Of a stretch of 36,305 nt of DNA, positions 7,685-16,559 are shown one piece after another. Numbering within the stretch: the stretch's first letter is position 1; every line of letters begins with the position of its first letter. The notes below the pieces were generated by a model, which was not told the DNA's origin, searched no databases, and saw only the letters and a list, made by a program, of their open reading frames with translations. Origin of the DNA: Roseomonas sp. (GTDB lineage Bacteria > Pseudomonadota > Alphaproteobacteria > Acetobacterales > Acetobacteraceae); contig JADCFX010000015.1 of NCBI GenBank assembly GCA_020249285.1, forward strand, positions 1 to 36,305, written 5' to 3'. The position numbers and the translations under genes were made by a program.

Positions 7685-8554
7685 GTGGTTTCCGAGACGT
7701 CAAGTGATTCCACTTGGCCCGAAAATGATTTATCGCGGGGCGTGAGCCTTTCCCCGATTGCGGCCTTCGCCCGCGCCCATGACCCGGACCGTTTCCTGGC
7801 CGCGCTTTTCGCGCCGCCGGAGAAGCGAGAGGCGATCTTCACGCTGATTGCCTTCAACCATGAATTGGCCCGCGCCCGAGAGGCCGCGAGCCACCCCATG
7901 GCCGCGCTGATCCGCCTGCAATGGTGGCGCGATGCTTTGGAAGAAGCGCGCCAAGGCAAGCCCGCCCGCCGGCATGAGGTTGCCGAACCGCTGCATGCCG
8001 CGATCACCGCCGGCGCGCTGGATGCCGCCGCGCTGGAGGCCATGATTGACGCGCGCGAAGCCGAGGCTGAGGAAGCCGGCATCCCAACCGAGGCTGATTT
8101 CGTGACCTGGCTGCGCGGCACCGCTGGCGGCTTTGCCTTTGCGGCTGGGTTGGCTTTGGGGGCCAGCGTTGAGGATGCCGAAAAGCTCCGCGCGCTCGGC
8201 GCCGCTTATGGGTTGGCGGGGGTGTTGCGGTCTGTCGCGGCGCATGCCGCGCAAGGGCGCTGCCTGCTGCCTTTGGATCGGCTGGCAGGGGCAGGGCTGA
8301 ATGCCGAGGCGGTGATCAGCGCGCCGGGACAGCCCGCGCTTGTGGCGTTGTGCGCTGAGATGGCCGCTGAGGGGTTGGAGGCTTTGCGGAGCGCCCCGCG
8401 CGATGTGCCGAAGGGGCTGATGGCCGCTGGCCTGCTGACGGTGCTGGCGGGGAGGGATTTGCGGCGGCTGGCGGCGGGGAAGGTGGTGCCGATGCCGCGT
8501 GGCGTCGCGGATCCGGTGGCGGTGATTTGGGCGGGGTGGCGGGGGCGGGTGTGA
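7685..8554 (+). CDS. Squalene/phytoene synthase family protein
   Basis: Trans-isoprenyl-diphosphate synthase fold, related to squalene/phytoene synthases and to the mitochondrial complex-I factor NDUFAF6. The sequence shows A-F-N-H-E-L-A-R-A-R-E and L-Q-W-W-R-D-A-L-E, the substrate-binding helix region, and G-T-A-G-G-F-A-F-A-A-G-L near residue 145. The Asp-rich D-x-x-x-D motifs of true squalene synthases are not obvious, so catalysis is uncertain. The frame opens with GTG at 7685. A second GTG at 7742 would give M-S-L-S-P-I-A-A-F-A-R, more like relatives, and may be the true start. Length 289 or 270 residues fits the NDUFAF6-like group. Confidence 0.75.
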   Translation: MVSETSSDSTWPENDLSRGVSLSPIAAFARAHDPDRFLAALFAPPEKREAIFTLIAFNHELARAREAASHPMAALIRLQWWRDALEEARQGKPARRHEVAEPLHAAITAGALDAAALEAMIDAREAEAEEAGIPTEADFVTWLRGTAGGFAFAAGLALGASVEDAEKLRALGAAYGLAGVLRSVAAHAAQGRCLLPLDRLAGAGLNAEAVISAPGQPALVALCAEMAAEGLEALRSAPRDVPKGLMAAGLLTVLAGRDLRRLAAGKVVPMPRGVADPVAVIWAGWRGRV

Positions 8555-8638
8555 TGCTGCGCCCTATGCTGCCGACGAAACGATTGGCTTCCGCGAATTT
8601 CTATTTGCGCGCGGTTAAGGATATGGCAGGTTCTGCGA

Positions 8639-11476
8639 ATGGCTGACATGACCGATGGCGAACGCATTGCTGAGGAGCGGATAGCGGAAGCCGCGAGCAC
8701 GGGGCAGGACTGGCTGGATTTGGCTGGCCTGGGTTTGACGCGGTTACCGGTGAGCCTGGCCAAACTGACTTGGTTGCGGCGACTGAGTATTGGCCATCAA
8801 TTTCATGTGGGCCCGGACGGTGGCAGAGAGACTATTGATCACGGTTACGCCAACATCTATTGCGATGTCACTCTTCTCAGCCGCCTAACGCAGTTGACTG
8901 AACTCCACCTGGATGGGACTGAATGCGACGACCTATCCCCCATCGCCGGGCTGCATCAGCTACAGTACCTCGACTGCAGCAGCACGCAGGTGAGCGACCT
9001 ATCCCCCATCGCTGCGCTGCAGCAGCTAAAGACCCTCCGCTGCAGCTTCACGGAGGTGAGCCGCCTATCCCCCATCGCCGGGCTGCAGCAGTTACAGTAC
9101 CTCGACTGCGGCAGCACGCAGGTGAGCGACCTATCACCCATCGCCGGGCTGCAGCAGCTACAGACCCTCCGCTGCAGCCTCACGCAGGTGAGCCGCCTAT
9201 CCCCCATCGCCGGGCTGCAGCAGCTACAGCACCTTTCATGCTGGAGCACGCGGGTGAGCGACCTATCCCCCATCGCCGGGCTGCAGCAGCTACAGTACCT
9301 TGATGTCAGCTTCTGTACCATAATCACCGCACCGCTGACGCTTTGGTGGCAGCCTTCGCTCAAAGACGTTTTAGCCTTTAAAACTAAAATCTCCGGTATT
9401 CCCGAGGAAGTCTTGGAACATTATTGTTTGAGTAAGCTACGCGCGCATTTGAGGGAACTTGAAGCGGGTGTTGAGGCCATCAGTGAGGCCAAGCTGCTCA
9501 TCCTCGGCAATGGCCGCGCCGGCAAAACCCAGATCGCCCGGCGCCTTGCCGGGCAGCCCTTCCAACCCGAATGGGATTCCACCCACGGCATTCGCGTCAC
9601 GCAGGTAATCTTGCCGGCGCAGGATTCTTTGCCGGAAACCCGCCTGAAACTATGGGATTTTGGCGGGCAGGAGATTTACCACGGCACCCATGCGCTTTTC
9701 GCCCGAACCCGCGCCATTTTCCTGCTGGTCTGGAGCCAGGAAACCGAGTTGCCGGAAGCCCAGCCCGATCAGCACGGCATGGCGTTTCGCAACCACCCGC
9801 TCCGGTATTGGCATGCCTATGCCAAGGATGCCGGCCACAGGGGCAGCCCCTTGATCATCGCGCAAACGCGACATGATCAGGATGGCATGATCCCCCCGCC
9901 ATTGGATCATGGCCAAATGGCCAGCAGCGCCTGCGTCCAGGTCAGCACCGCCGATCCGCCGCGCATCAATGCGCTGCGCGGCGCCTTGCAGGATGCGGTG
10001 GTGACGTTGCAGCAAAGCCGCGGCGCGGTGGAAATCGGCAAGCCACGGATTTTGCTGCAGCGGCGGATCGAAAAGCTGCGTCAGCCAGATGGCAGCCTGC
10101 CGGAAGAATGGCGCCTGATGGAAAAATCCACCTTTGCGGACTGGTATCGGGAAGAAGGTGGCATTGCCTCGGCCGAATACGCACTGGCCTATTTGAATGA
10201 TAATGGCACGGTTTTTTATCGTGCGGGTCTGTTCCAGGACCGCATTGTGCTGGACCAAAACTGGGCCATGGCCGCGATCTATGCGCTGTTTGACCGGAAG
10301 GAAACCTATGGCCGGCTGAAGCGCCGTGGTGGCTTGTTTGAACGTGCTGATTTGGCGCAGGTCTGGCGGGATTATTCGGAAGCCGAACAACGCCTGTTCC
10401 TTTCCATGATGAAATCCTGCGGCATTTGTTTTGTCTACCGCGAAGATGAGACAGAAGAACAGGATGATGACACTACAGTCTATGTTGCGCCTGAATTCCT
10501 GCCGGAGAAAGCGGTTGTTCAGGGACAGATTGAGGCAACCTGGGGCGAAGGCCCCGCCACGCATCGGCAGGTATTCACCTATGCCTTCCTGCATGAAGGC
10601 TTGATCCGCAATGTAATCAGCCAATTGGGCACGCTCGCGCAAACCCGTGCCGATTATTTTCGCGGAGGAGTCTGCCTCTATGATGCGCAAACCCGCGCGC
10701 GTGCCCTGGTGGTGCAGCATTTACCGGCTGGGGAATGGCAAGGCAGCGTCAGCATTGAAACCAAGGATGGCGATGCAGCCACATTGCTGGAAAGGCTGGC
10801 TGAATTGGTCAGTGAGGAAAACCGCAAACTGAACCTCTCCGCCACCACGGACAAGGTAATGCCGGTGCGCGAGGCGCCAGCGCCACAAGCCCCAGTCATC
10901 CAAGCCGCACGACCACCGGAAGAGCGGCCCAAATACGCCATCAGCTATGCTTGGAACGAGAAGGATTTCACCGGCCCGGATTTGGAAACGCCCGTCAATT
11001 TGTTGTGTAATGCCGCCGATGCCAGAAAGGTCGAAATCCTGCGCGACAAACAAAGCATGGCCCCTGGCGACAGTATCCGCGCCTTCATGCTGCACATCGC
11101 CCGCAGCCCGCGTATTTTCGTATTCCTGAGCGACAAATACCTCAAATCCGCCTACTGCATGCGCGAACTCTACGAAACTTGGCGCGAATGCCGCCAAGAT
11201 GCGGAGGAACTGAAGCAGAGGGTACGCGTTTTCAAGCTTGCCGATGCCAATATCTCAGATGTTCACGCCCGTGCCGCTTATCGTGACTACTGGGACCAGG
11301 AACACCAAAAGCGAAGCGCCTTGCATCAACGGATTGGCTTGCGTGGCAATGATCTTGATGAATTGGATTTCATTGAAAGCCTTAGGCATCGTGACTTAAT
11401 GCAGGTACTCAGCGTTTTTCAGGACACTCTCAGACACAGCCGCATCGAAGACTTCGTTGCTGATGCTTTTGATTGA
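8639..11476 (+). CDS. LRR-Roc-COR-TIR protein (Roco family), putative defence NADase
   Basis: A 945-residue multidomain protein. Residues 24-60 are a degenerate LRR cap, and 98-229 hold six 22-residue internalin-like leucine-rich repeats (D/R-L-S-P-I-A-G-L-Q-Q-L). Residues 281-460 are a Ras-like Roc GTPase with P-loop G290-N-G-R-A-G-K-T297 and D340-F-G-G-Q344. The N/T-K-x-D specificity motif is replaced by T-R-H-D at 410-413. A COR dimerisation region spans about 465-735, then a Pro/Ala linker, then a TIR domain from 765 (K-Y-A-I-S-Y-A-W) with S-A-Y-C-M-R-E-L, where E843 matches the catalytic Glu of TIR NADases. Known for the families: LRR senses, Roc-COR switches, TIR degrades NAD. Infection-triggered NAD depletion is inferred. 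It stands alone, 84 bp after the previous gene, with native-like GAT usage. Confidence 0.9.
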   Translation: MADMTDGERIAEERIAEAASTGQDWLDLAGLGLTRLPVSLAKLTWLRRLSIGHQFHVGPDGGRETIDHGYANIYCDVTLLSRLTQLTELHLDGTECDDLSPIAGLHQLQYLDCSSTQVSDLSPIAALQQLKTLRCSFTEVSRLSPIAGLQQLQYLDCGSTQVSDLSPIAGLQQLQTLRCSLTQVSRLSPIAGLQQLQHLSCWSTRVSDLSPIAGLQQLQYLDVSFCTIITAPLTLWWQPSLKDVLAFKTKISGIPEEVLEHYCLSKLRAHLRELEAGVEAISEAKLLILGNGRAGKTQIARRLAGQPFQPEWDSTHGIRVTQVILPAQDSLPETRLKLWDFGGQEIYHGTHALFARTRAIFLLVWSQETELPEAQPDQHGMAFRNHPLRYWHAYAKDAGHRGSPLIIAQTRHDQDGMIPPPLDHGQMASSACVQVSTADPPRINALRGALQDAVVTLQQSRGAVEIGKPRILLQRRIEKLRQPDGSLPEEWRLMEKSTFADWYREEGGIASAEYALAYLNDNGTVFYRAGLFQDRIVLDQNWAMAAIYALFDRKETYGRLKRRGGLFERADLAQVWRDYSEAEQRLFLSMMKSCGICFVYREDETEEQDDDTTVYVAPEFLPEKAVVQGQIEATWGEGPATHRQVFTYAFLHEGLIRNVISQLGTLAQTRADYFRGGVCLYDAQTRARALVVQHLPAGEWQGSVSIETKDGDAATLLERLAELVSEENRKLNLSATTDKVMPVREAPAPQAPVIQAARPPEERPKYAISYAWNEKDFTGPDLETPVNLLCNAADARKVEILRDKQSMAPGDSIRAFMLHIARSPRIFVFLSDKYLKSAYCMRELYETWRECRQDAEELKQRVRVFKLADANISDVHARAAYRDYWDQEHQKRSALHQRIGLRGNDLDELDFIESLRHRDLMQVLSVFQDTLRHSRIEDFVADAFD
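8930..9325 (+). repeat. Six tandem 66-bp units encoding leucine-rich repeats
   Basis: Units begin at 8930, 8996, 9062, 9128, 9194 and 9260, each 66 bp, and share long identical stretches such as CTATCCCCCATCGCCGGGCT. The residues before L-S-P-I run D, D, R, D, R, D, and two variants alternate (Y-L-D-C-x-S-T-Q-V-S versus T-L-R-C-S-x-T-x-V-S), giving a 132-bp higher-order period across units 1-4. The period is a multiple of three, so gain or loss of a unit keeps the frame. Near-identity of codons indicates recent duplication or gene conversion. Confidence 0.93.
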
Positions 11477-11516
11477 ACTGTAGGTCTCGTCAGAACAGCG
11501 CGAGGTTTGAGATGCC

Positions 11517-12548
11517 CTAGCCGCGCTCCGTTGGATCAACTTCCCCCATCGCCACCACCGGCCCGGCCAGCGCCGCATCCCGCACGCCCCGCAGCGCCGC
11601 CATATCCCCCGCGCCAAAGCCGCGCCGCGCCGCATCAGCGAAAGCCAGCCGCCGCAGCGCATCATCACTAAGCACCGGGCAATCAGGCAGCAGCGCTGCC
11701 GCATCCTCAAGCCTACCGGTGCAATGCAGCACCACATCGCAACCCGCCGAAAGCGCGGCCCCTGCCAGGTCATTCGCCATGCCAGCGAGCGCACCCATCG
11801 CCAGATCATCCGTGATCAGCAGGCCATCAAAGCCAATCTCGCCCCGGATCACGCGCTGGATCACGGCGGGAGAAATCGTCGCCGGCAGGTGCGCATCCCA
11901 GGCCTCATACAAAACATGCGCTGTCATGGCCCAGGCACCGCTTGCGGCCAGTGCGCGAAACGGCGCGATGTCATCGGCCAGCGCCTCAACACCCGCAGCA
12001 ACCCGGGGCAATTCATGATGGCTATCAGCCAAGGCACGGCCATGGCCTGGGATATGCTTGATCACGGGAATGCAGCCCGCCGCTTGCAGCCCGGCGATGC
12101 AGGCTGCACCCAGCCGCGCAATCTCATCCGGGTCAGCGCTGAAGGCGCGATCACCAATCACCTGATGCGCGCCAGGCAGGCGCAAATCCAGGACAGGCGC
12201 GCAGACAACATCCAAGCCAGCCGCGCGGCACATCGCCCCCAGCAGATGCGCATTGGCGCGCTGAGCCATCTCAGGCAGCGCTTCAAACCGCGCGGCGGCG
12301 GGAAAGGCCTCCCAATGTGGAGGCTTCAACCGCGCCACGCGCCCACCTTCCTGATCAATCAGGATTGGCGCGGCAGCGCCCAGCACATCACGAATATCAT
12401 TCGTCAGCGCGCGCAATTGCACCGGGTTCTGGATATTGCGCGCGAAAAGAATGGCGCCAAGCGGTGGAAAAAGCCGCCATAGCGCCGCTTCCTCCACCGT
12501 CAGCCGTGGCCCGGAAAGGCCAAGAATTGCAGCCCGTGAAGGCGCCAT
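11517..12548 (-). CDS. nagZ: Beta-N-acetylhexosaminidase NagZ
   Basis: Cytoplasmic GH3 enzyme that removes GlcNAc from recycled anhydro-muropeptides. The 343-residue protein shows the family blocks in order: L-G-A-I-L-F-A-R-N, I-D-Q-E-G-G-R-V-A-R-L, the signature K-H-I-P-G-H-G at 164-170 with the nearby D-S-H that supplies the acid/base residues, and L-L-I-T-D-D-L-A-M-G-A-L carrying the catalytic Asp. It is the last gene of the minus-strand run dgt-argS-SPOR-nagZ, 6 bp after the SPOR gene. In many alphaproteobacteria scpA-scpB-tatA follow; here the convergent Roco gene follows instead. Confidence 0.95.
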   Translation of the reverse strand: MAPSRAAILGLSGPRLTVEEAALWRLFPPLGAILFARNIQNPVQLRALTNDIRDVLGAAAPILIDQEGGRVARLKPPHWEAFPAAARFEALPEMAQRANAHLLGAMCRAAGLDVVCAPVLDLRLPGAHQVIGDRAFSADPDEIARLGAACIAGLQAAGCIPVIKHIPGHGRALADSHHELPRVAAGVEALADDIAPFRALAASGAWAMTAHVLYEAWDAHLPATISPAVIQRVIRGEIGFDGLLITDDLAMGALAGMANDLAGAALSAGCDVVLHCTGRLEDAAALLPDCPVLSDDALRRLAFADAARRGFGAGDMAALRGVRDAALAGPVVAMGEVDPTERG

Positions 12549-12554
12549 CTGACC

Positions 12555-13355
12555 CTATCCGCCAATCACCATGCAGGGGATGCTGCGGGTCTTCATTTCC
12601 TCGCAAAAGGCCCGCGCGGTCGCGGCATCCGCGAAGCCGCCGGTGCGGATACGATACAGCGGCGTCTGCCCTTCACGTTCAAAGGGCGCCAGCGAAACGC
12701 GACGATTGCCGAGCAATTCCGGCACGCGCTTTTGCAGCCTGTCCCATTCGCCACGCGCGCTGGCTTCGCTTGGCAGCGCACCCAATTGCACCTGCGCGCG
12801 ACCATTCGCCACCGGCGCGAAGCGTTCCGTTGTCGCCGGCACCGGTGCGGGCAGGCTTGGCGCCGTCAGCGCGGATGTTGTCGCCGGCGCCGCCGGTGTG
12901 GCGGGCGCGGCAGACTGCGGCGCGCTACGCGGGGTGGCTTGTGGCGCGGCTGGCTGCGCAGTCGTGGTGGCTGGCGGTGGCGGCGCATTACGCGCGGCTT
13001 CCTGCGCAGCGCGTTCGGCCAATTGCGCGCGTAGCTGGTCCACGCGCGGATTCTCCGCCTCCGGCGCCAAACCACCCTGCGTCGCAGGCCGCCCGCCGCG
13101 ATTGCGGTCAAAAATCAACTCATCCTGATTGGGCACACGCAACCCACCTGGATTGTCGGGCCGAATTTTGATTGGGCGTGCATCCGCTTCGATCAGCGGC
13201 GCATTGCGCGATGACCCGCGCGAAAACCCCCAAACTAGCGCTGCAATCACTGCCCCCACCGCCAGCACTGAGCCCGCGATGATGATCATCCGCCAAGGAG
13301 GCCCCCCAGCCCCCTTGCGACCCAGCCTATAGGCTGGAACTGGAACTTCCCTCAC
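12555..13355 (-). CDS. SPOR-domain membrane protein
   Basis: A 266-residue bitopic protein: cytoplasmic N-terminus with P-V-P-A-Y-R-L-G-R-K, one membrane helix at about 23-43, a long Ala/Pro/Thr-rich periplasmic linker (about 90-170), and a C-terminal SPOR domain from about 185 (R-A-Q-V-Q-L-G-A-L-P-S-E and Y-R-I-R-T-G-G-F). SPOR domains bind denuded glycan strands at the division septum. It sits between argS and nagZ, the conserved place for this gene in alphaproteobacteria, 30 bp after argS, and is probably cotranscribed with them. Confidence 0.9.
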   Translation of the reverse strand: MREVPVPAYRLGRKGAGGPPWRMIIIAGSVLAVGAVIAALVWGFSRGSSRNAPLIEADARPIKIRPDNPGGLRVPNQDELIFDRNRGGRPATQGGLAPEAENPRVDQLRAQLAERAAQEAARNAPPPPATTTAQPAAPQATPRSAPQSAAPATPAAPATTSALTAPSLPAPVPATTERFAPVANGRAQVQLGALPSEASARGEWDRLQKRVPELLGNRRVSLAPFEREGQTPLYRIRTGGFADAATARAFCEEMKTRSIPCMVIGG

Positions 13356-13385
13356 GCCTATCCCCCGATCGGCGCTGGAATAGTG

Positions 13386-15221
13386 TCAGCGCATTTCCTC
13401 GACCGGCGTCACCCCCATGACGCCAAGGCCGGAACGAATAACGCTCGCCGTAGCCGCCACCAGCGCAAGCCGGGCGGCCGTGGCGCCCGGCTCATCCTCT
13501 CGGATGAAGCGGAGCGTCGAGTCTTCGCGGCCTCGATTCCACAATACATGAAAATCGGCGGCCAAGTCATGCAGGAAAAACGCAATTCGGTGCGGTTCGC
13601 GGGCCAAAGCGGCGGCTTCCACCACACGCGGCCAGGAAATCAGGCGCCGGATCAGGTCAAGCTCCGCCTTGTCCTGCAAATGCTCAAGCGGTGCGGCGGT
13701 AAGGGCGGCGGCGCTGGGCTCGCCCGCCTGGCGAAGGACGGAACGGCAGCGCGCATGGGCGTATTGCACGTAGAAAACCGGGTTTTCGCGGGTTTGTTCG
13801 ACAACCTTGTCCAGGTCGAATTCCATCTGCGCATCTGATTTGCGGGTCAGCATGGTGAAGCGCACCGCATCGCGGCCCACTTCTTCGATCAAATCGCGGA
13901 GCGTCACATAAGTCCCGGCGCGCTTTGACATGCGCACGGGCTCTCCGGCCTTCATCACATGCACAATCTGGCACAGCACGATTTCAAGCGGCACGCGCCC
14001 ATCGGACAGCGCCTTCACCGCGGCACCCATGCGGGAAACATAGCCGCCATGATCCGCGCCCCAGACATCAATCAGCAGATCATATTTGCGCTTCAGCTTA
14101 TCCGCATGGCAGGCGATGTCGTTCGCAAAATAGGTGTTCGATCCATCAGATTTCTTGAGCGGCCTATCCACATCATCGCCGAATTGCGTTGACCGAAACA
14201 GCAATTGCGGGCGCGGTTCCCAATCATCCGGCGTCTTGCCCTTGGGGGGCTCAAGCACGCCTTCGTAAAGCAGGCCCTTGGCTTCAAGGGCGGCAATCGC
14301 GGCATCGGTGGCATTGGCTTCCACAAGCGCGCGTTCGGAAAGGAACACATCCTGCGTCACACCAAGCAGCGCCAAATCCTCGCGAATCGCGATCATCATC
14401 ATGGCAACGGCGCGTTCGCGCGCCGTATCAAGCCAGGCGCGATCCACGAACCAGCCATGCTCCAGCGCGCTGGCCACGCCGGCGGCGGCTTGTGCCACAC
14501 TTGGCCCGCCTTCTATGCGTTGCGGTGCCAGGCTCGCGCCGTGATGCTCCGCCAAAGCCTCACCCACCGCGACCAGGTAATCGCCACGATATTGCAGCGT
14601 CACGCCAAAGCGGCGCTCCACCTGTTCCGCAGTCCATTCCTCAAGATTTGGCTCAATCACCCGCAAATAACGCCAATAGGCAGCCCAGCCGAGCGCCGCC
14701 ACCTGCGCGCCCGCATCATTGACGTAGTATTCCTTCGTGACGGCAAACCCCGCCTTGCCAAGAAGATTGGCCAGCGCATCCCCCACCACCGCGCCACGGC
14801 AATGCCCGACATGCATCGGCCCCGTTGGGTTGGCCGAGACATATTCGACATTGACGCGACGCCCCGCGCCAATCGCGCTATCGCCATAGGCTTCGCCCAC
14901 ACCCAGCAGAAGCGCGACCTGCCCCGCCAGATAGCTTTCCTTGAGCCGCAGATTAACGAATCCCGGTCCCGCCGCTTCGGCGGCCTCAACCATCGGCAGC
15001 GCGGCCAGCTTCTCCACCAGCGCTGCGGCAATCTTGGCTGGCGGCAGGCGCGCGGGCTTGGCGATCACCAAGGCGGCATTGGTGGCCATATCGCCATGCG
15101 CCGCATCGCGCGGCGGTTCCACCTGGACTCGCGCCAGGATGTCCGCGGGCAGTTCAGGGTAAAGCGCCACCAGCGCCGCGCGCACCTGTTCCGCCATGGC
15201 GGTGAAAACATTTTCGGTCAT
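13386..15221 (-). CDS. argS: Arginyl-tRNA synthetase
   Basis: Class I aminoacyl-tRNA synthetase charging tRNA-Arg; 611 residues. The N-terminal Add1 domain is followed by V-E-Y-V-S-A-N-P-T-G-P-M-H-V-G-H, in which H-V-G-H is the HIGH motif. Then come the D-V-W-G-A-D-H-G-G-Y segment and R-M-S-K-R-A-G, the KMSKS-equivalent loop. The C-terminal anticodon-binding domain has Y-V-Q-Y-A-H-A-R and ends with V-T-P-V-E-E-M-R, typical of the enzyme. The start at 15221 (M-T-E-N-V-F) is 7 bp from the stop of dgt, so the two are probably cotranscribed. Confidence 0.98.
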   Translation of the reverse strand: MTENVFTAMAEQVRAALVALYPELPADILARVQVEPPRDAAHGDMATNAALVIAKPARLPPAKIAAALVEKLAALPMVEAAEAAGPGFVNLRLKESYLAGQVALLLGVGEAYGDSAIGAGRRVNVEYVSANPTGPMHVGHCRGAVVGDALANLLGKAGFAVTKEYYVNDAGAQVAALGWAAYWRYLRVIEPNLEEWTAEQVERRFGVTLQYRGDYLVAVGEALAEHHGASLAPQRIEGGPSVAQAAAGVASALEHGWFVDRAWLDTARERAVAMMMIAIREDLALLGVTQDVFLSERALVEANATDAAIAALEAKGLLYEGVLEPPKGKTPDDWEPRPQLLFRSTQFGDDVDRPLKKSDGSNTYFANDIACHADKLKRKYDLLIDVWGADHGGYVSRMGAAVKALSDGRVPLEIVLCQIVHVMKAGEPVRMSKRAGTYVTLRDLIEEVGRDAVRFTMLTRKSDAQMEFDLDKVVEQTRENPVFYVQYAHARCRSVLRQAGEPSAAALTAAPLEHLQDKAELDLIRRLISWPRVVEAAALAREPHRIAFFLHDLAADFHVLWNRGREDSTLRFIREDEPGATAARLALVAATASVIRSGLGVMGVTPVEEMR

Positions 15222-15228
15222 GCAAATC

Positions 15229-16377
15229 TCAGCCTGAAATATCGGGGTCGGTCATGCGCCGGTGCTCTTCCAGCGCGAAGCGGTCTGTCATGCCGGCGAT
15301 ATAATCGCAAACCACCAGCGCGGCCTGGGCGGAACCAGCCTCTCCGGCACGGGCGCGCCACAGCGGCGGCAGCATGGCCGGCCCGCCATGCAGCAGGCTG
15401 AACAGCACCTGCACCACACGCTTCGATTTCGCCATGGTGCGATTGACGCGCCAATGCCGATACATGCGCTGAAACAGGAATTCACGAATGGCCAAATTGG
15501 CGCGCGCCATGTCGTCAGAAAACCCAACCATGGGCCTGTCAGCGGCGCGAATATCGGCCACCGTCGCGGGTTTCAGCACCGCCAGGCGCCGCGATGCCTC
15601 GGCGGCCACATCGCCCACCATGCGGCTGATCACGCGGCGGATCATCTCGGGCGCCAGGCGCTCCATCGGCGCATCGGGCGCCGCGGCGCGGGCTGCCGTC
15701 AGCGCATCACCAATCACCGGCAAGGCGCCCACTTCTTCCAGGGTGAAAAGCCCGGCGCGCAGCCCATCATCCAGATCGTGGTTGTTATAGGCGATGTCAT
15801 CCGCAATGGCGGCAATCTGCGCCTCGGCGGAAGCATAGCTTGTTAGCTCCAGCGCATGGCGCGCATCATATTCGGCCATATAGGGCGAAGGCCGGCGCAA
15901 GGGTCCGTTATGCTTGGCGAGCCCTTCCAGCGTTTCCCAAGTAAGGTTCAGCCCGTCAAAGCCCGCATAGCGCGCCTCAAGATGGGTCACCACGCGAAGC
16001 GACTGCGCATTATGATCAAACCCGCCATAGGGCTTCATGGCCGAGTTTAGCGCATCTTCCCCCGCATGGCCGAAGGGCGGATGGCCCAGATCATGCGCGA
16101 GCGCCAAAGCCTCCGCCAAATCCTCATCCAGCCTGAGAAGCCGCGCGATGGACCGTGCGATCTGCGCCACTTCAATCGAATGGGTCAGGCGCGTACGGAA
16201 ATGATCGCCCTCATGATAGATGAACACCTGTGTCTTATATTGCAGGCGACGAAAGGCCGTGGCGTGAATGATGCGGTCCCGGTCCCGCTGAAAGGGCGAC
16301 CGCGCATCGCCGCCCGGCTCAGGGTATAACCGCCCGCGAGAGGTCTCTGGCAGCACCGCATAAGGGGCAAGGTTCAT
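15229..16377 (-). CDS. dgt: dGTP triphosphohydrolase-like protein
   Basis: An HD-superfamily deoxynucleoside triphosphate triphosphohydrolase of 382 residues. The sequence has the family N-terminus (Y-P-E-P, R-D-R-D-R-I-I-H-A-T-A-F-R-R-L-Q-Y-K-T-Q-V), then T-R-L-T-H-S-I-E-V (H66) and A-H-D-L-G-H-P-P-F-G-H (H95-D96), which form the metal site, and D-D-I-A-Y-N-N-H-D-L-D-D-G. It degrades dNTPs to deoxynucleoside plus triphosphate. It heads the dgt-argS-SPOR-nagZ operon and is divergent from the Fe-S carrier gene. Confidence 0.95.
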   Translation of the reverse strand: MNLAPYAVLPETSRGRLYPEPGGDARSPFQRDRDRIIHATAFRRLQYKTQVFIYHEGDHFRTRLTHSIEVAQIARSIARLLRLDEDLAEALALAHDLGHPPFGHAGEDALNSAMKPYGGFDHNAQSLRVVTHLEARYAGFDGLNLTWETLEGLAKHNGPLRRPSPYMAEYDARHALELTSYASAEAQIAAIADDIAYNNHDLDDGLRAGLFTLEEVGALPVIGDALTAARAAAPDAPMERLAPEMIRRVISRMVGDVAAEASRRLAVLKPATVADIRAADRPMVGFSDDMARANLAIREFLFQRMYRHWRVNRTMAKSKRVVQVLFSLLHGGPAMLPPLWRARAGEAGSAQAALVVCDYIAGMTDRFALEEHRRMTDPDISG

Positions 16378-16509
16378 GCAGCCCTCAGCCCCTCGGGCTC
16401 AATTGTCGCGGCTCTGGCTGGGGCTTGCATGAAAATCGTGGTTTTCCATCAAAAATCGCGTCTCGAAGCGCTGTAACACCCGCCGCACGGCCCCCGCAAT
16501 CTTTGGTCA

Positions 16510-16538
16510 TTGGAAGCGGCGCGCAAACTGCCTATGTT
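16510..16538 (+). promoter_or_regulatory. Putative sigma-70 promoter of the A-type Fe-S carrier gene
   Basis: TTGGAA (16510-16515), exact 17-bp spacer, TATGTT (16533-16538). A start near 16545 would leave a very short leader, with AAGGAG at 16546-16551 before the ATG at 16560. Assigned by eye. Confidence 0.5.
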
Positions 16539-16559
16539 ACAAGCCAAGGAGTCCACACC

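Noticed and set aside
8923..9363. Long open frames in both strands over the LRR region, and a CRISPR-like regular repeat pattern
   Set aside because: The 66-bp period is a multiple of three, so every frame stays open; the units are directly adjacent without unique spacers and encode LRRs in the main frame.
9650..10720. 356-codon minus-strand frame inside the Roco gene
   Set aside because: Antisense to the Roc-COR region; no recognisable domain and no upstream signals.
14205..15401. 398-codon plus-strand frame
   Set aside because: Antisense shadow of argS and dgt, whose motifs are unmistakable; composition is Arg/His-rich and not protein-like.
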